The notes beneath the pieces are model-generated. The model searched no databases and had not been told where the DNA came from. It saw only the letters and a program-made list of their open reading frames with translations. The translations under genes and the position numbers were made by a program. A DNA stretch of 64,000 bases from Todiramphus chloris collaris (lineage: Eukaryota; Chordata; Aves; Coraciiformes; Alcedinidae), in the NCBI GenBank assembly GCA_025345505.1, contig JANVCC010000018.1:62334031-62398030 (forward strand), written 5' to 3'. Of this stretch, positions 8,967-21,744 are shown piece by piece (position 1 is the first letter of the stretch; every line of letters starts with the position of its first letter).

Positions 8967-11900
8967 CGCTGGTTGTTCATATATCACCATAAAAATACTG
9001 TGGCACAGGAGCCAGCGAGGAGAGGACAAAACCTGAGTTTTGCAAACATGAAGCAAACAAACTGCATTCCAGATTCCAGTATCTTCTGCCAGGAAAAATG
9101 CAGATCTTTTCTGTTGTTTTCAGTGTCCCCAGTTGGGGCCTATTTGATAAAATTCTGCTTTTCCAGGTAGCACCTCTCAGGACATCAGTGTCTTGAGAAA
9201 TGCAAATCAAAATGTGTAGCCATTTCAGTGAACAAGCTGGTTGATAAAAGATGTTTAATACATGCTGGTTTTTGTCCCTGGGTCACCTTTCTTCACAGAT
9301 ACTTAGAAAACCCAAACATTTGCAGGTGAAGAGAGCACAGTCAAATAGAGTGCAGGCAACAGCCTTCCAACGTGTAGGCTAACAGGCTGTAGGTTCCCCA
9401 CACTGTGAGCACAAGCCACAACTGGATGTTAGGCTCTGGCAGCAGAGACATCTCCCACCACGCATTTAAATGCACACAGCAAGCACCTGTCTCTACTGTT
9501 ATGGCTGAAGTGATGTCACTGCTATCTGTAGCTATTTGCATTCCTTTCATGGGCACAAGGTCAAGGTGGGGTGGCTAAGGACACAGAGCTGAGCCTCTAG
9601 TTTGTGGGAACTGGGTGTGAACTGTGATGGTGAGCGAGAGCTTGGAGGTCAGGGTCAGTCTCTGGAGTTCTGCTGGAGGAGAATGAAAAGCAGGCATCTG
9701 GGATTGTGATTGGGGAAAGAAGACACACTAAGAGAGGGGAGAGGTGGTGGAGTCAAAGGAGTGGCAGATCATGTTAGAAGAGTTGAGAGAAATGTAGCTG
9801 CAAGAAACTCTCCTCTAAACCCACAGTCTAGCAAACTAAAAGGTTTCAGCTGTCTATAATAACTGAAGAGACAATAAAGCTGGAGGCCCTGTGCTGTCAT
9901 GTCTGCACGTGGGCTGGCACAGGAGTTGTTGTCACTGATGGCATTTTCCCAAACAGATGAACTTTGGGAGTCCATGGTCCTAGGGACTAGGATATAAAGG
10001 ACAATCAAGCTTAAGGCTCCCTTCTTATTCATTATTATTGGTAGGCCTTTCAGAAGGTATCCAAGTATCACAGAGAAGTCTTAATGTTAGCAAGATGTCT
10101 GAAGCAGAATGAGGAAATAAATACCTGTTGAACAAATACTGCTAAGGCAGTCTACATAAATTAATAGATGACATTAGGTGTGACTTATTCAAAGAAGGAA
10201 AGGCCTGATAAACAAGAGTAACAAACAGAATGACTTTCGAGAAAGACAGTCTCAGTTTATTGACAAGTTATGTTCTTCCCTCTTTTCTCAGAAAGCATTT
10301 TAGACAATTTCTAACATGGACTAACAGTTTCTCTTCTAAGAGGTCACTACAATTTCCCAGACACTGGTGATCATTTGAGACAGAGCATGTTTGTGCCACA
10401 GAAAGTAGTTTTTGAGATCCTTTGTTGCCAAAATCCAACCTGGGTCTACAGAGGTTGTCACATCATGGAAGAAACTCATCCCACGAATTAGATGACCAAT
10501 TTGTTGCATAATCACTCCTGGGCTGCTGGGCTGCACTTCAGAAACAGCTTTGATTTCATACAAGCTCACTTGCCTAGCATTGTGCTTAGAAGTCTGGAAA
10601 GAAAGTGGTGCTGGTGATATTTTTAAAGTCAGAGAAATAACCTCTCTGCACGTCATGGCCATGGCTTGCAAGTAGATGTAAGGTACACTCTGACTTCTGT
10701 GCAACTGCATGGCCTTTGCTGCCAGCCACAGGCTCCCTGGTGCACATATTTTAGTTGTCCTAAGGTCTCCTTTCTGAAGTATACCGTTGCTTTGTATTAG
10801 GACTCTACAAAAAGGTAAATATATTAAAATTGTTATCATTCCCTAGATTGTGACTGCTGTACTGAGTGTATAAATCCAGGCTTTGCTTTTTTTACATCCT
10901 TTTGACCACACTGTAGGTCCCACTTAGCACAGTAATTTACAATAGTCACTGTTTTGCAGGCTGTGCATTACAAATTCCTGATTTGAGGAGGGAAGGATGG
11001 GACCAACTTTCAGACTCCATTAGGGCAGCTTCACAACTGCTGATGCCGCACTGGGCACTGAATAGTCTTTCACCAGTTTTAAAGTGGCCTAGAAATCGGT
11101 TTACTTTTACTAGCAACATTTCCAACACTCTTTTCACACTGGGTTGCAGAAAAATGGACATAAATTCCTGCCTTCAGGAGCTAAAAATGTGTTATCAGAC
11201 TGACTTTTAAAGAAGACACTGGTTTACTACCAAGATGTCCAAGAACACTGGAGTTAAGCAATTCTTATATACTGCCACTGTGGAAGCATTCTTCTTCAGA
11301 TGGCAGCTAGGATATTTTGTTTCCTGTATTTCTTGTTGGCAGATTTATCCAATTGTTTTTTGTAATTTGTATTTTCGTTTCCCCACAGAATAGGGTGTTT
11401 TTTTTCAAGAGGTAGTGAATATGTGGAAACTTCTGCAAGCTATGCATCCTGATAGATTTTTACTTCTTTTGTTCCTTCAGCAGCTAGAATTTCTGGTTTT
11501 ATATCAAAGGCTAGTATACAAATAGAGTAGTATACTACAGACAGAAGCAACTCACGTGTATTGGGTCTTTTCTGCACATACCCCTATACATGCATATAAA
11601 CACACGTTTGGATTTGCTATTAACAGACAATTTGCTACTAAAAATCAATGACATTTTGCATTCGCATTACTGGGAGAAGAATTGATTGGCCCTTAAAAGG
11701 TTGGTTGTACATTATGTGAAAGAACATAACGGCAAAGAGCTAAATTTGCAACTCATGCATTCGTTCTTCTGGGGAAGCACTACCAAGGTTTTTACCTAAT
11801 CTTCCAGAACAATATGTAACAGAGCACTTCTTTATCAAACATCTCTATATTTTGCTCTGTGGAGTGTTTATTAATTCATACCAGTCCAGGCACAGTCATG

Positions 11901-14900
11901 ATCCAGCATGGAATACCTGTAAGATTTTAATGCTACACTCTAATTTAAAGTTGGTAATACCTTTTCAGACATAGGAACATTACCACCAGGTTTATGTGAG
12001 AAGATATAGTCTCAACCATGAAAGAAATAACTCCTGAAAGTTATTCAGAAAATAAAGTATAAGGAGGAAGCTCAGGAAGCTAATATAATGTACTTCGTAC
12101 ATTCTATAGCTAATGTAATTTGTAGTTTCGTTCTTTTTTGTGGGTACTGAAGTTACTTTAAATAAAACAGATAAAACAATTCCTCATTGCCACAGTAAAT
12201 TTAACACTTTTATTGGTGAAGTCTATCCTTTTAATCTTTTCTTATAGAAGCAAACAATGTATCATTTTGAACCACTTAAATGTACTATAGCAACAGCTTT
12301 GTTAGAGCAGTGACTGCTGCTGCTGTAAATGGCTTTTCCAGAACTTTGTGGGATCCAAACACTACCTGAGAAGACGTATTTGCTTGCAATATTATGAAGA
12401 CATTTATGCCTGTGCTGCACACCTAAGTGGCCTCTCTCTGCTCCAGGCAAAGATTTAGGAGGTTAACAGAGCTAAACCGACTGAAGGTTTAGGAAGTTAC
12501 CAGAACACAACACAGGTGTCTGGAGAACTGTACTCAATCCATAGGAATCACTGTACACAGTTTATTCGTAAAAATTAGGCAGGATGAATCTGAGCTTTAG
12601 TCTTCCCGATCCTGTATTCTTTATGGATTTCAGGCATGGCTTTTCTGTGCAGAACCCTTCTAAGAGTTGTGCTCAAGCCTGTAGCTGCCTGGCCAGTGTT
12701 TGTGGAAGTCTCCCAGAGCATTCCTCACTTCAGCCTATTACTGATTCTGTGAGCTCACAAAATTTTGCCTTTTCCTCTTCTAGAATGTTTTTTTCCATGT
12801 TTGTCTGACTTTGGCCTTCTATACCCTTTGAACTGTGAAGAAACACATAGGCTGAAATTTTTCTTTTCCCTTGCTGTGACTATTCCATTGTTCCTTTGCT
12901 TTTTTCTCTCTTCTGTACTTGACGAAGCTTCATCTTTAAGAATCTGTGTTAGCCTGCCCACCTCAGACCTCACTATCTTTCTGTGCATTCACTGTACTCC
13001 TCTTCTTCTCAGTCATCTCTTTGCTTCACCTTTTCTGCTATTATTTTGTAATTTCTTTCCTGCTGAGCCTTATGCATGAACCAGCATCCTGGCCTGGTCC
13101 CTCAAAACCCATTCTTCAAATCCATTTCTTTGACAATTCTTTTAACTCATTTCCAGTAACCTTCTAAACCTTCCCTCACCAAGCAATTGCTCCTTGCATA
13201 ACCATCCTTCATTTAAATTAAGATAATAAATTCTCTTCTCTGCAGCGTATAAACAGTGAAGGCTTGTAAATGCCACAGTGCCTTATGAATGTATTAATGT
13301 AATAACCAAAGGGCTCTAGTTCTAAAAGAGACTCGAGCTGTCTACATCTGACAGCAGTAAGAACAAACATTGAATGGAAACAAAGGAAGCACAGAACGAG
13401 TTAATACAGAGCAAAATTTAGGAAAAGATAGAAACTGAAAACCATTCCCAATAAAAGGCAAGACAGAAATGAATCTCACATCTAGCTTCAAGAATTATTC
13501 TTGGTTTAGAGGCAAACCGTAAACTAACTGTAAACTCTATAAACAAGCCCTGTAATTCACTATTCATCAGGATGACATCTCCTTTTTCTCTTCAGCATGG
13601 ACAAAGTTCATATATTTTCCCTCCTCTCCTACTGCTCTGGATGTCTTCAGCAAAGGTTTGCTAAACTTAATCTATACTTGTTGACCGATAAAGCCACAAT
13701 CACAAAACCTCCCTATGGAGGAAGCTTATAATGGAAGAAAGTAACTTTGAAGTTGGATGCGTGACAGAAATTAAGCGTATTTTCAGGTTTAGCATAATTA
13801 TGTACACACCAAGGTTGCTGCCAGTACAGAGAACACAGCCTAAAGCTATTGTGCTCTTAAGGTTTTGTAGTGAAAACGTGGGCTGTGTTGCTGAGAAAAC
13901 TGAGCTATGAACTTCCATGTGCTCATACAGAGAACGATGACAGTGGGGAGATGACATGTCTGTAAGAAAGTTCAATCAGTTGCCTAAGTAAGTATCATTT
14001 TAAGCACTATTAACCACATTTCAACACATTTAATGCATTTCACTACATCTTAAACTGTGCAAAATGCAGTTGCGTAGCAACATCAGTAGGGCTACAGAAA
14101 CACTGCCTTCTGCACGCTGGCCAAAACCTGAGCCTCAACCCAAACTCACCTTACACCAGATGTGGGTTTTAGAGGAGCATCAAGGCAACCTGTGGCCAGA
14201 AAAGAAATTCATCCCATGCTACCTTTAAGTTTAACTTCACCTACCTGCATTGACAAGATGGTGTGTGTATATTCCAAAGAGTTCCCCGTATAGCCTAGAG
14301 CAGCATCAGTTGGCCAGCATCAGGGAAACAAGCTGGCTAAGCTCCCTCCTACAGACACTTCATGCAAAAAGGAGTGAAGAACTGCAGAAGCTGCAGACAT
14401 CAGAACTACCATTTTCTCCAGTGCTGCAATTTTTCAACTTAAGATGGTCTCCTTGTTTGTATACAACAAAAAAAAGTCTGAGAATCTTCCTGTCAGGATA
14501 GTGGCATGAGGACTAGTTGGCATTTACATTGAGCTTTGGAGGGGACAGTACCTATCGTGAAAAGGACACAGTGCTCTACATTTCATGTGATCAGCTCTGG
14601 AAGAAACATCAAAGCAAGACTCAGGAAACACCTAGCAGCTGCAGAATGTTTTGCACCATCTCTTCGCAACGGTCTGTACCTTCAGATCAATATTGATATT
14701 ATCAGAAATGATCTACTTTATCCAATTAAGCTTTCATTGAACTAAAACAATCCAATGGTTCTTTAAATGTATTTAGCATTCAAAAATGGTACAAAATTTG
14801 CTATGCACCAGATAATCCCACCCTTGTTCCACTGAGTGCAGCTGGATTTGCCTCCTCCATATCATTTCTCACTCACTTTGCTTATAATCTGGTTCTCCAA

Positions 14901-15199
14901 GAATTTTAGTTTTCTGGGGCAGGTTGCAAGTAAGAGTGAAGTAGCAGAAACACTCACCAATGATACTGGAAAAAGCTTAGGATTATTTCCATTTTTTTAG
15001 TCTCGGCATTGAGATGCCAAAATGGGATGGATATGTAAGTATGCTTTAGTTGCCTCTCAAGTGAATTAGTAAATTTGGCAGTGAAAGCTGAGATTAGTAG
15101 CTGGATGCATGGTTTATGGCATTGAGTGGGTTGCCATACACTGCGGGACACATCTTTTGAAGGAGATTTTAATCAACTCAAAAGACAATATGGCAACTG
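8967..15199. other. intergenic region beyond NHSL1
   Basis: No gene recognised, apart from one unexplained open frame at 10336-10839 listed separately. In mammals the tail-to-tail neighbour here is HEBP2, but none of its SOUL-domain exons was recognised on the plus strand. The segment at 12600-13200 is unusually T/C-rich on the plus strand. Confidence 0.6.
10336..10839 (-). other. unidentified 167-codon open frame with upstream splice acceptor
   Basis: A minus-strand open frame of 167 codons. About 36 nt inside its ATG is a good splice acceptor, ATTTACCTTTTTGTAG, after which the frame reads VLIQSNGILQKGDLRTTK and continues to a TAG at 10336-10338. The composition is protein-like (balanced, six His, four Trp) with no repeats or membrane segment. 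I do not recognise the product, and no matching upstream exon was found before the NHSL1 3' UTR. It could be a terminal exon of an unknown gene, a pseudogene, or chance. Confidence 0.25.
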
Positions 15200-15211
15200 G
15201 CAGCCTTTTTC

Positions 15212-15217
15212 TTTATT
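15212..15217 (-). terminator. candidate NHSL1 polyadenylation signal (distal)
   Basis: AATAAA on the minus strand, about 1.55 kb past the stop, followed by AAAGGCTGCCAGTTGCC and a TTGTCTTTTGAG stretch that could serve as a downstream element. Confidence 0.4.
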
Positions 15218-15602
15218 GAAGCAAAGTCACAGCATTTTCATCACTATTCCCCTCTTGTGAAGGGAAGAGTTAAACGAAGGCCCCTGAAATTTACATTACT
15301 AACAAGTAAAGGATTGAAGAAAGAGATTACAAGCATATTTCTCTAAAATAAATAATCTACAAAGAGTGCTTTTTCTTCTTAAAAGCAATCTAAAAATGTA
15401 TAAATTCTACGGTAGGGAGATCAAAAGATATTTTAACAACTTTCAATATTTACAAACAATACAAAAACTGAGCACGCTGTCAAATGATGCAAAAGTCTTC
15501 TTAAAAATTAAAAGCTTCATTCCTACTAAGAACCAAAAACTTCAGCCAATATTTCAGTTTTAATTAATGGTCTTCTTTACAAATGGAAAACCGTTAAATG
15601 TT

Positions 15603-15608
15603 TTTATT
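15603..15608 (-). terminator. candidate NHSL1 polyadenylation signal (proximal)
   Basis: AATAAA on the minus strand, about 1.16 kb past the NHSL1 stop codon, in an AT-rich stretch. The downstream GT-rich element is weak. Confidence 0.4.
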
Positions 15609-16769
15609 ATCTGAAAAATATACAATAAAAACGAACCTCACTAAATTATTAAGGTTAAAAAAGAAGAGAAATACTGCAGGCAAATCAAAAAGGAAAGTAA
15701 CTGTAACTTATTCTTTGGTAACCAAAAGTTAGCAAGTATCTGTATTTCAAGTGATGAAAAGTAATTATCTTCCCATTTTGACAAATGGAAGACAGACTTC
15801 TGGCAAAACACAATTCCCAAGTTTCAATTTTGAAAGATAGGCTCCACCTACAGCTCTGTAGTGCAAGTTCTCAAAGTCAAAGTTTGCTTTCTAATTCAGA
15901 AACATAACCCTTCTGAACTCTGGCAGTACACTGCTTAATTCCTCTCCCACTTTTCTGCTGTCTGCTCGCATCCTCCGCACACATCCAGTTGTTCCAGTTC
16001 TCTAAGGCAATACTCTAGCCAAGGAAGCAATTCGCTTGGAAATGAGTATTTCACCAAGCATACGTGTGTGGCTGCACAGCAGCTAGTAGTGTGTTATAAA
16101 ACTCAGCTCCCTTTTCCATGTTAACTACGTATTTCATTTTCCCTCGGGAAAAAAAAAAAACACCCCAAGTATCCTGGACCGTTTCATAACCTGGTGACCT
16201 AACTGTTTTAGCAGGACACACTTCATCAAACATTGGGACCTACCCCAGTAATGAGCCAGGTAACCCCGGCACCAACCCTGCTACCTTCTCCTAGGTGAAT
16301 GTGCCTCAGCGTGCCTCTTTCTGCTTGTCGAATGCACTACACTGCACCACTACGCTGCTTTTGAAGCAAGTGTCCAGCTTGTACCACAGGAGCCTTCCCA
16401 TTCCTCTTTTTCAGGCTGATTCCTAAATTTTGCTTGCACAATTGCAGTCTCAAGAAAAAGAAAAACTTCACACCCCTACAGGCTCTGAGAAAACTCCCCT
16501 CCCCCCCCACAAGAGGACTTCTAAGGCTTTACACAAAAAAAATTCAACTGTTAACATTCTTTAAGCCACAGACCCCTCGTTCAAAGCACGTCCTCCCCAC
16601 CCCAACCCACCCAATGCAGAACTATCGTTGCTTTAGCATTTAAACACACACATGCAGTTCATGGAGTAAATGCTCAGCAAAGTAAACTTGTCCTGGTCTG
16701 GGCTTTCTTCTGGAATCTAGTCCTCTGTCATTTTCTAGACTAATATCCAATGCCTTTCATCACTGCCTT

Positions 16770-17493
16770 TTAACTTTCTTCAGCTGAAGGGCTTAGACAC
16801 TTCCTTGAAGTACCTGGTTGAGTCACTAAGTCTAGATGGCTTGGAGCCAAGATCTCCTTGCAGCCTGCCTCCTCAGCGTATGGAAAGTCATTCATGTCCA
16901 TTTCATCACTGTTAAACATATCAAGCTGCCTCTCTTGCTGCTCTTCCAAAGTCCTTCGGACCCTGCCTTCTGACTGTTCCAACACTTCCCCATCTCCTTC
17001 ACTAATAACAGTCATGGGGCTGCTCTGGATGCGGTTGCGGACATTGTACTTGCTGCTGGCAGCAGACGGGGGTGTTCGTGACCGGCCGTACCTAGTGCCA
17101 GAGAAGGACATGCTCCTTGGCATCAGGCCCTCGCTCTTGGCCCACTCTTCCTGGGCACGTTTGCTCCTGCTGGGTGAGCAGCTGGCAGGGCTGTCGGAAA
17201 AGTCAGGGGAGGCATCTGTCTTTGTCCGGTGGAACCGCGGGTCCGTGTTCTTCAACATCTCTGCTGCAGACATGCGGGAACTGGTGTCACAGCGGCTCCC
17301 TTTCTTCAGCAGCAGGGCTTTGAAGTTGTCATTGCTGGTGCTGCTCTTACGAACACTTCTCTGAATCGATCCGGCTTGTTTGAGGGTAGCTAAGGTTGGG
17401 GAAGCACCAGTGGGAGTTACGGGGGGTGATGGGGAATGGTTGCGGGTACGGTCGTCTTCAGAATCTTTACGGCCAAGGACTTTCCTTTTGGAT
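16770..17493 (-). CDS. NHSL1: NHSL1 terminal coding exon 8 with stop
   Basis: The terminal coding exon: 724 nt, entered in phase 2 after the acceptor CGAACTCAG at 17494-17502, with TAA at 16770-16772. It encodes about 240 residues. The order is SKRKVLGRKDSEDD, the proline-rich NHSPSPPVTPTGASP, SIQRSVRKSSTSNDNFKALL, the block SAAEMLKNTDPRF, RAQEEWAKSEGLMPRSMSF, RYGRSRTPPSAASSKY, then NRIQSSPMTVISEGDGE and an acidic tail ending SPSAEES. SAAEMLKNTDPRF and RNRIQSSPMTVISEGD are shared across NHS proteins, while the tail after them is paralog-specific. Reading back from the stop gives no in-frame interruption as far as the acceptor. Several RS/SP contexts suggest phosphorylation sites (inference). 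Confidence 0.95.
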
Positions 17494-20400
17494 CTGAGTT
17501 CGAAACACAAAACAAAACAAAAACACCAAACAAAAAAAAATGAATCTTTTTACCTTCCCTAATTAAACTCAGCTTAGAGGGATGACAATGAATTGAGCTA
17601 AAGCAGAGAAAGGGATAAATAAGGGAGAAGTAATCTAAATCTAAAGCGTGAGTAAGAACACCACCAAAACTGTATAGGCAATAATTCAGGTACTGAAGGG
17701 TATAAACTAAGTTTATTTTCTTTTTCTGCAAATCTGGAATAATGACACTACTAAATCCAGCAACAGCAAAGTCCAAAACACTTCAGCGAATTTAGTGAAA
17801 CAGATTTTCTGGAGTCAATATTCAACTGCTAACATTGATGCATTACAAAGATTATACTCAGTGTCATTTGTCTGTTAGTTTGATTAAAAATACATCATCT
17901 AGAGTATGTCGGTGTTTTTTGTTTTGCTTTGGTTTGTTTCACTATTTCACTTGATGCTCTCTGGAGAATTATGAGTGTAGCTTAGTGCACTTGCCTTTAG
18001 AAAAAGATACTGCAATGCACTGTTGCTGAAGTTAAAATGAAGTAAAGAGAGCCACACGTAATCATTATGGATTAAATTATTAAAAAACCCGAAAAGAACT
18101 GCCATCCCCAACCCAAACATTAAATCAATAGCAAAAGCTGAGTTTTCCAGCTTCTACTAAGGTGCAAAGACAAAATTCACAGTTCTGTTGGTGCTCTGTC
18201 TTTGACTAAATGGAGAGACCAAATTCCTGACACAAAAGTTATCTTTCCAAACGAAAGCGTGGAGTGTTTTTTAGTTTAAATGTAGAGTGCAGGGATAACA
18301 AAAACAAAATTAAGAAACAATCATGGAACTGTGAATAAGTGGAAACTAGACTTCTATTGCCTCATTTTCATAGTATCATAAATCTTAAAAAGAAAGAAAT
18401 GTATTACATGCCTGATACCTGTATCAAAGCTGTTTTGCTTCGTTGCAGGCTAAGCAAGAATTGATTCAAAAAGATTGTATAAAGGCTAATTTTATATATG
18501 CTATTTTGGCAACTGACTTAAAACAAGTCAGTAGACTTGCTACAAATACAAGATTACCATGCTATGGTTCTATATTAATTTTTATCAAATGTGTTCAATA
18601 CAGACCATTCCCCTGTAAAACACGTTTCTACTTAATGTGATCTTTAGATTAAAGGACTTGAGATTTTGCTAACCTCAAATGTCTGTATGCATTGTAGCCT
18701 ACTGATAATAATAAAAAAATAAACCAAACAGAAAACCAAGTAGCAGGATCCATTAGCTGAGTAGGTGGCTGAACAGACATTGCCATGAACTTTGCCAAGA
18801 CTTTGAAGGGATCCTGTCTCTCAAGTGGTGAATTTTATGCATAGATCACTTACAATGCACGCCTCCCCCAGGCTATTTTCAGCTGCTGCTGCCTCTACCT
18901 GCCTTTCTGGAAGAAGAATTTAATGCTGACATCCATTCAGCCCAAGTGTGAAAGGACATCAGAAGATAGCAGAAGGACAAAATGATGACTTCAGTAGTGG
19001 CAAACTTAAGAACCTTGTCTAGATTTAGCAGCGTGAGCACCGTAGGCAGCAAGTGGATTTGGTGCTTGGATGCCCTGTGAGCCTGCATGTGAACACGTGT
19101 GTGCATTTGTTACAGGGAAAAGAGCTCCCTTCACTAGGCTTTTGCCTGCCTATGGATGTCCTTAAACACTGCAATGCTGGGGTCATACTGTTGCCAAAAC
19201 CCAAATGAAATTCCAAGTAAACAGAAAGCACAGTTCAGCTGCAAAGACCTGCAGGAAAGACTCGGTTATCTTGGCCTGAAGTAATTCAGTAAGCCTGTGA
19301 CTGCAGCGCCCGGCAGTCAGCTCACTGTCAGCATCTAACCACCTTTTCTCAGTATGTATGAAATACGGCAGAAACTTAAAATTAACAACCAAATTTGGTT
19401 TTGGTGGCTTTTCAGACAGAAATAGGGTATATATTCAAACAAAACAGTGACTTAAACTTGCAATTGTTCTTCCTGTCCTTAACACACACCCCACTGAATT
19501 TCTTGTCTGACTCCAAAGCACATATTCAAGAGGGCCAATCACTGAAATAGTACCTTTTAGAAATAGCAGGGGAGGGAAACCAAAATGTTTTTTATTCATC
19601 AACAACCAAGGAAGGTAGCGGTTCAAGTCTAAAGCCAGCAAAAGCAAGGTCTTAATAACAAATACATCAAGCAGTTTTAACTATGTCACATCCAGCTCCA
19701 TTGTCCATTTCCCCATAAACTCACAAATTGCATGAGCTTGTGCTTACACACAGAGATCCACTCTCTATCTGCATATGTGATGGAGAAAGGCTACTGGATA
19801 TTTCATTCTAAAACCAGATTTGTTGCAGTCCTAGGGAGCGCTGTGCAACTCGAATGCAACAGAACAGTTTTAGAACAGCTCCTGCAGGCTGAGTCCTAAG
19901 GGGTAGCTGTGCGTTACAAAAGGCAGTGTCACACACATACGTAATTTTTGTACCCTCTGAAACAGAACTGATTCGAAAACGAAAAAACAGCACTGGCACC
20001 CCAAGTGCTGCAGTCTCCCAGCCGTGTTCTCTTGACAGGCTTTTCCCATCCCTTCAGTGCTGCTGAGGCAGAACTCACGCACAGATGCGCAAACTGACCA
20101 CACACCTCGATAAAACCTACACCCCTGCTGCCAAGCACTTTGTGACCAGCTGAAAGAGATGACTCCTGTACATTTTGAAGGAAAAGACAAAGCCACAAGA
20201 TGGCACTACCACTACATGGATTCTAGTCTAAGAGCAAGTTCAGTAGTTCAGAGAGTGGTAATGGTCTTCTGTGTGTACTGTTTAAATGGTGCACATGTTT
20301 CTTTTTGTAGTTTTAGGCTTATTTTTTTGTTTTGCCCTTGTTTGTTTGTGGTTTTTTGGTTTTTTGTTTTGACAACCTAACACAAACAGCACAAAAATCT

Positions 20401-21147
20401 AGTTGCCTATTCAGGATGATTTTGTTTTTAAGGGAAATGAATAATGTCATTAAAATCAGAGCCAGTATTGCACATTTCATTCATGAACCAGCTTGACACA
20501 AAACACCCGACCTCAGGCTGGATTATGGCAAACTATAATCCAGCGTTTGCCATATGTTTTGCCATATGACTGACATGTTGTGTTACTTGCCAGTTTCAGC
20601 CACGCTTGCCATGAAGCATTAGCGTTGAGCCTCTGTCCCAAACTGCACCATATAAGCAGCGAAGAGAGTAAAAAGAGATGGAGAAGAACAAGAATGAAAA
20701 CAAAAAGATACACAGAAAAAGCAACAGTAGAGTTAATATGGCAGATTGAGAACAGTACAATAAATACTAGACATAACCTGGTATTTCAAGGGGTGGGACA
20801 TTTATAACGTCCTCTACATTGATTTAATCTAATAGTTTTTAGTTCAGAACGGATCAAATACATTTATAGAACAGTAAAACACAAGTTCTCTTCCTTATTA
20901 TCTTTTTCATATATAGCCTTAGTTGAAAGTTGGTAAATGTGTGCTGTCTGTTAAAGCAATGACTGTTGTATTTGGGTGTTTCAGTTAAAGCAATGACTGT
21001 TGTATTTGGGTGTTTNNNNNNNNNNTATTTGGGTGTTTCAGTTAAAGCAATGACTGTTGTATTTGGGTGTTTTAGTAAAACAATGTTAATTAATTTCTGA
21101 GAGACCTACCGGACATGACAGTATGGGAAGGGCAGTTTCTGCAGTAC
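17494..21147 (-). other. NHSL1: NHSL1 intron 7
   Basis: A 3.65-kb intron from GTACTG (21147) to TCGAACTCAG (17494). It contains the 34-bp tandem repeat with gap near 20950-21074, a T/G-rich stretch at 20315-20370 and no recognised gene. Confidence 0.85.
20950..21074 (+). repeat. 34-bp tandem repeat interrupted by a 10-N gap
   Basis: The unit GTTAAAGCAATGACTGTTGT+ATTTGGGTGTTTCA occurs at 20950-20983, 20984-21015 (cut by the gap) and, after Ns at 21016-21025, again at 21026-21040 (partial) and 21041-21074. Copies are essentially identical. It lies about 70 bp past the exon 7 donor. Confidence 0.9.
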
Positions 21148-21277
21148 CTGTGAATGGCTGCAAAAAGATCCTCAGTAGTCCTTGGTCTTGCTGGTGTTGC
21201 CACTCCATCCGTCTCTTCCCCGCAACTACTGCTCGGCAGGAATGAACTATTTGCTGTATCCGATTCAAACACCTCCA
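21148..21277 (-). CDS. NHSL1: NHSL1 coding exon 7
   Basis: A 130-nt exon entered in phase 1 and left in phase 2. The acceptor is GTTCTCTCTGCGTAG at 21278-21292. The donor is CACAG|GTACTG at 21142-21147. It encodes EVFESDTANSSFLPSSSC, then EETDGVATPARPRTTEDLFAAIHR. The TTEDLFAAIHR-SKRKVLGRK junction with exon 8 is a highly conserved NHS-family signature and fixes the splice phase. The exon is only 467 bp downstream of exon 6. A 34-bp tandem repeat containing an assembly gap starts about 70 bp past its donor. Confidence 0.93.
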
Positions 21278-21744
21278 CTACGCAGAGAGAACGAGCAATA
21301 CTGTCAGACCATCATGGGAGCACAACAGGCATATAATCCTGAAACCAGCCCTTGCTGCTTCTAAGGCAAAGCATCTAAGAGGCTGAGTGAGTGCACCGTT
21401 GTCATTACTGTGAAGCAGAACACCTCCTGCTGAGGAAACTGCAGCAGATGAAATGCCCGTGCTTGCTCACGCGCGCAGGCAGAGAAGGAAATTTGTACTG
21501 TTCCCACTAAAATGCAAAATCAAAATTAAGAAAGCTAACCCTGTTTTCACAGCATGTTTTAATCCTAGCACCATTCACTAAAGCATCATTTTCTATCCAT
21601 GTCTGCAATAATAAGTCGTCAGAAAGGAATTAGAAGAAATCTCAGGAAGTATTGGTCAGATCCCTGCAACTTTTAGTTGTAGCTATTGTAAGAGGTTCTT
21701 TTCTCTGCAGAAGCCCACCTGCATGCTAGGATTGCTACCCTCAC
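21278..21744 (-). other. NHSL1: NHSL1 intron 6 (short)
   Basis: A 467-bp intron between the giant exon and exon 7, GTGAGG to TGCGTAG, with a clear pyrimidine tract. No repeats or genes were seen. Confidence 0.75.

Larger units (their letters stand above)
15200..16769 (-). other. NHSL1: probable NHSL1 3' UTR
   Basis: Sequence directly downstream of the NHSL1 stop on the minus strand, with no convincing reading frame. It contains a C/A-rich and poly-C/poly-A segment (16490-16560) and is AT-rich towards the end. The first strong minus-strand AATAAA is at 15603-15608 and another is at 15212-15217, so a UTR of about 1.2-1.6 kb is inferred. The true end cannot be fixed from sequence alone. Confidence 0.5.

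Noticed and set aside
8967-15199. Expected HEBP2 gene next to NHSL1
   Set aside because: In mammals HEBP2 lies tail-to-tail with NHSL1, but no plus-strand SOUL-domain exon motifs were recognised here.
16858-17364. 168-codon plus-strand open frame
   Set aside because: Antisense of NHSL1 exon 8, whose minus-strand reading is a conserved family block with matching splice phase.
20950-21074. Regularly spaced repeats that could be mistaken for an array
   Set aside because: Head-to-tail 34-bp tandem repeat without spacers, in an intron of a vertebrate gene; not a CRISPR array.
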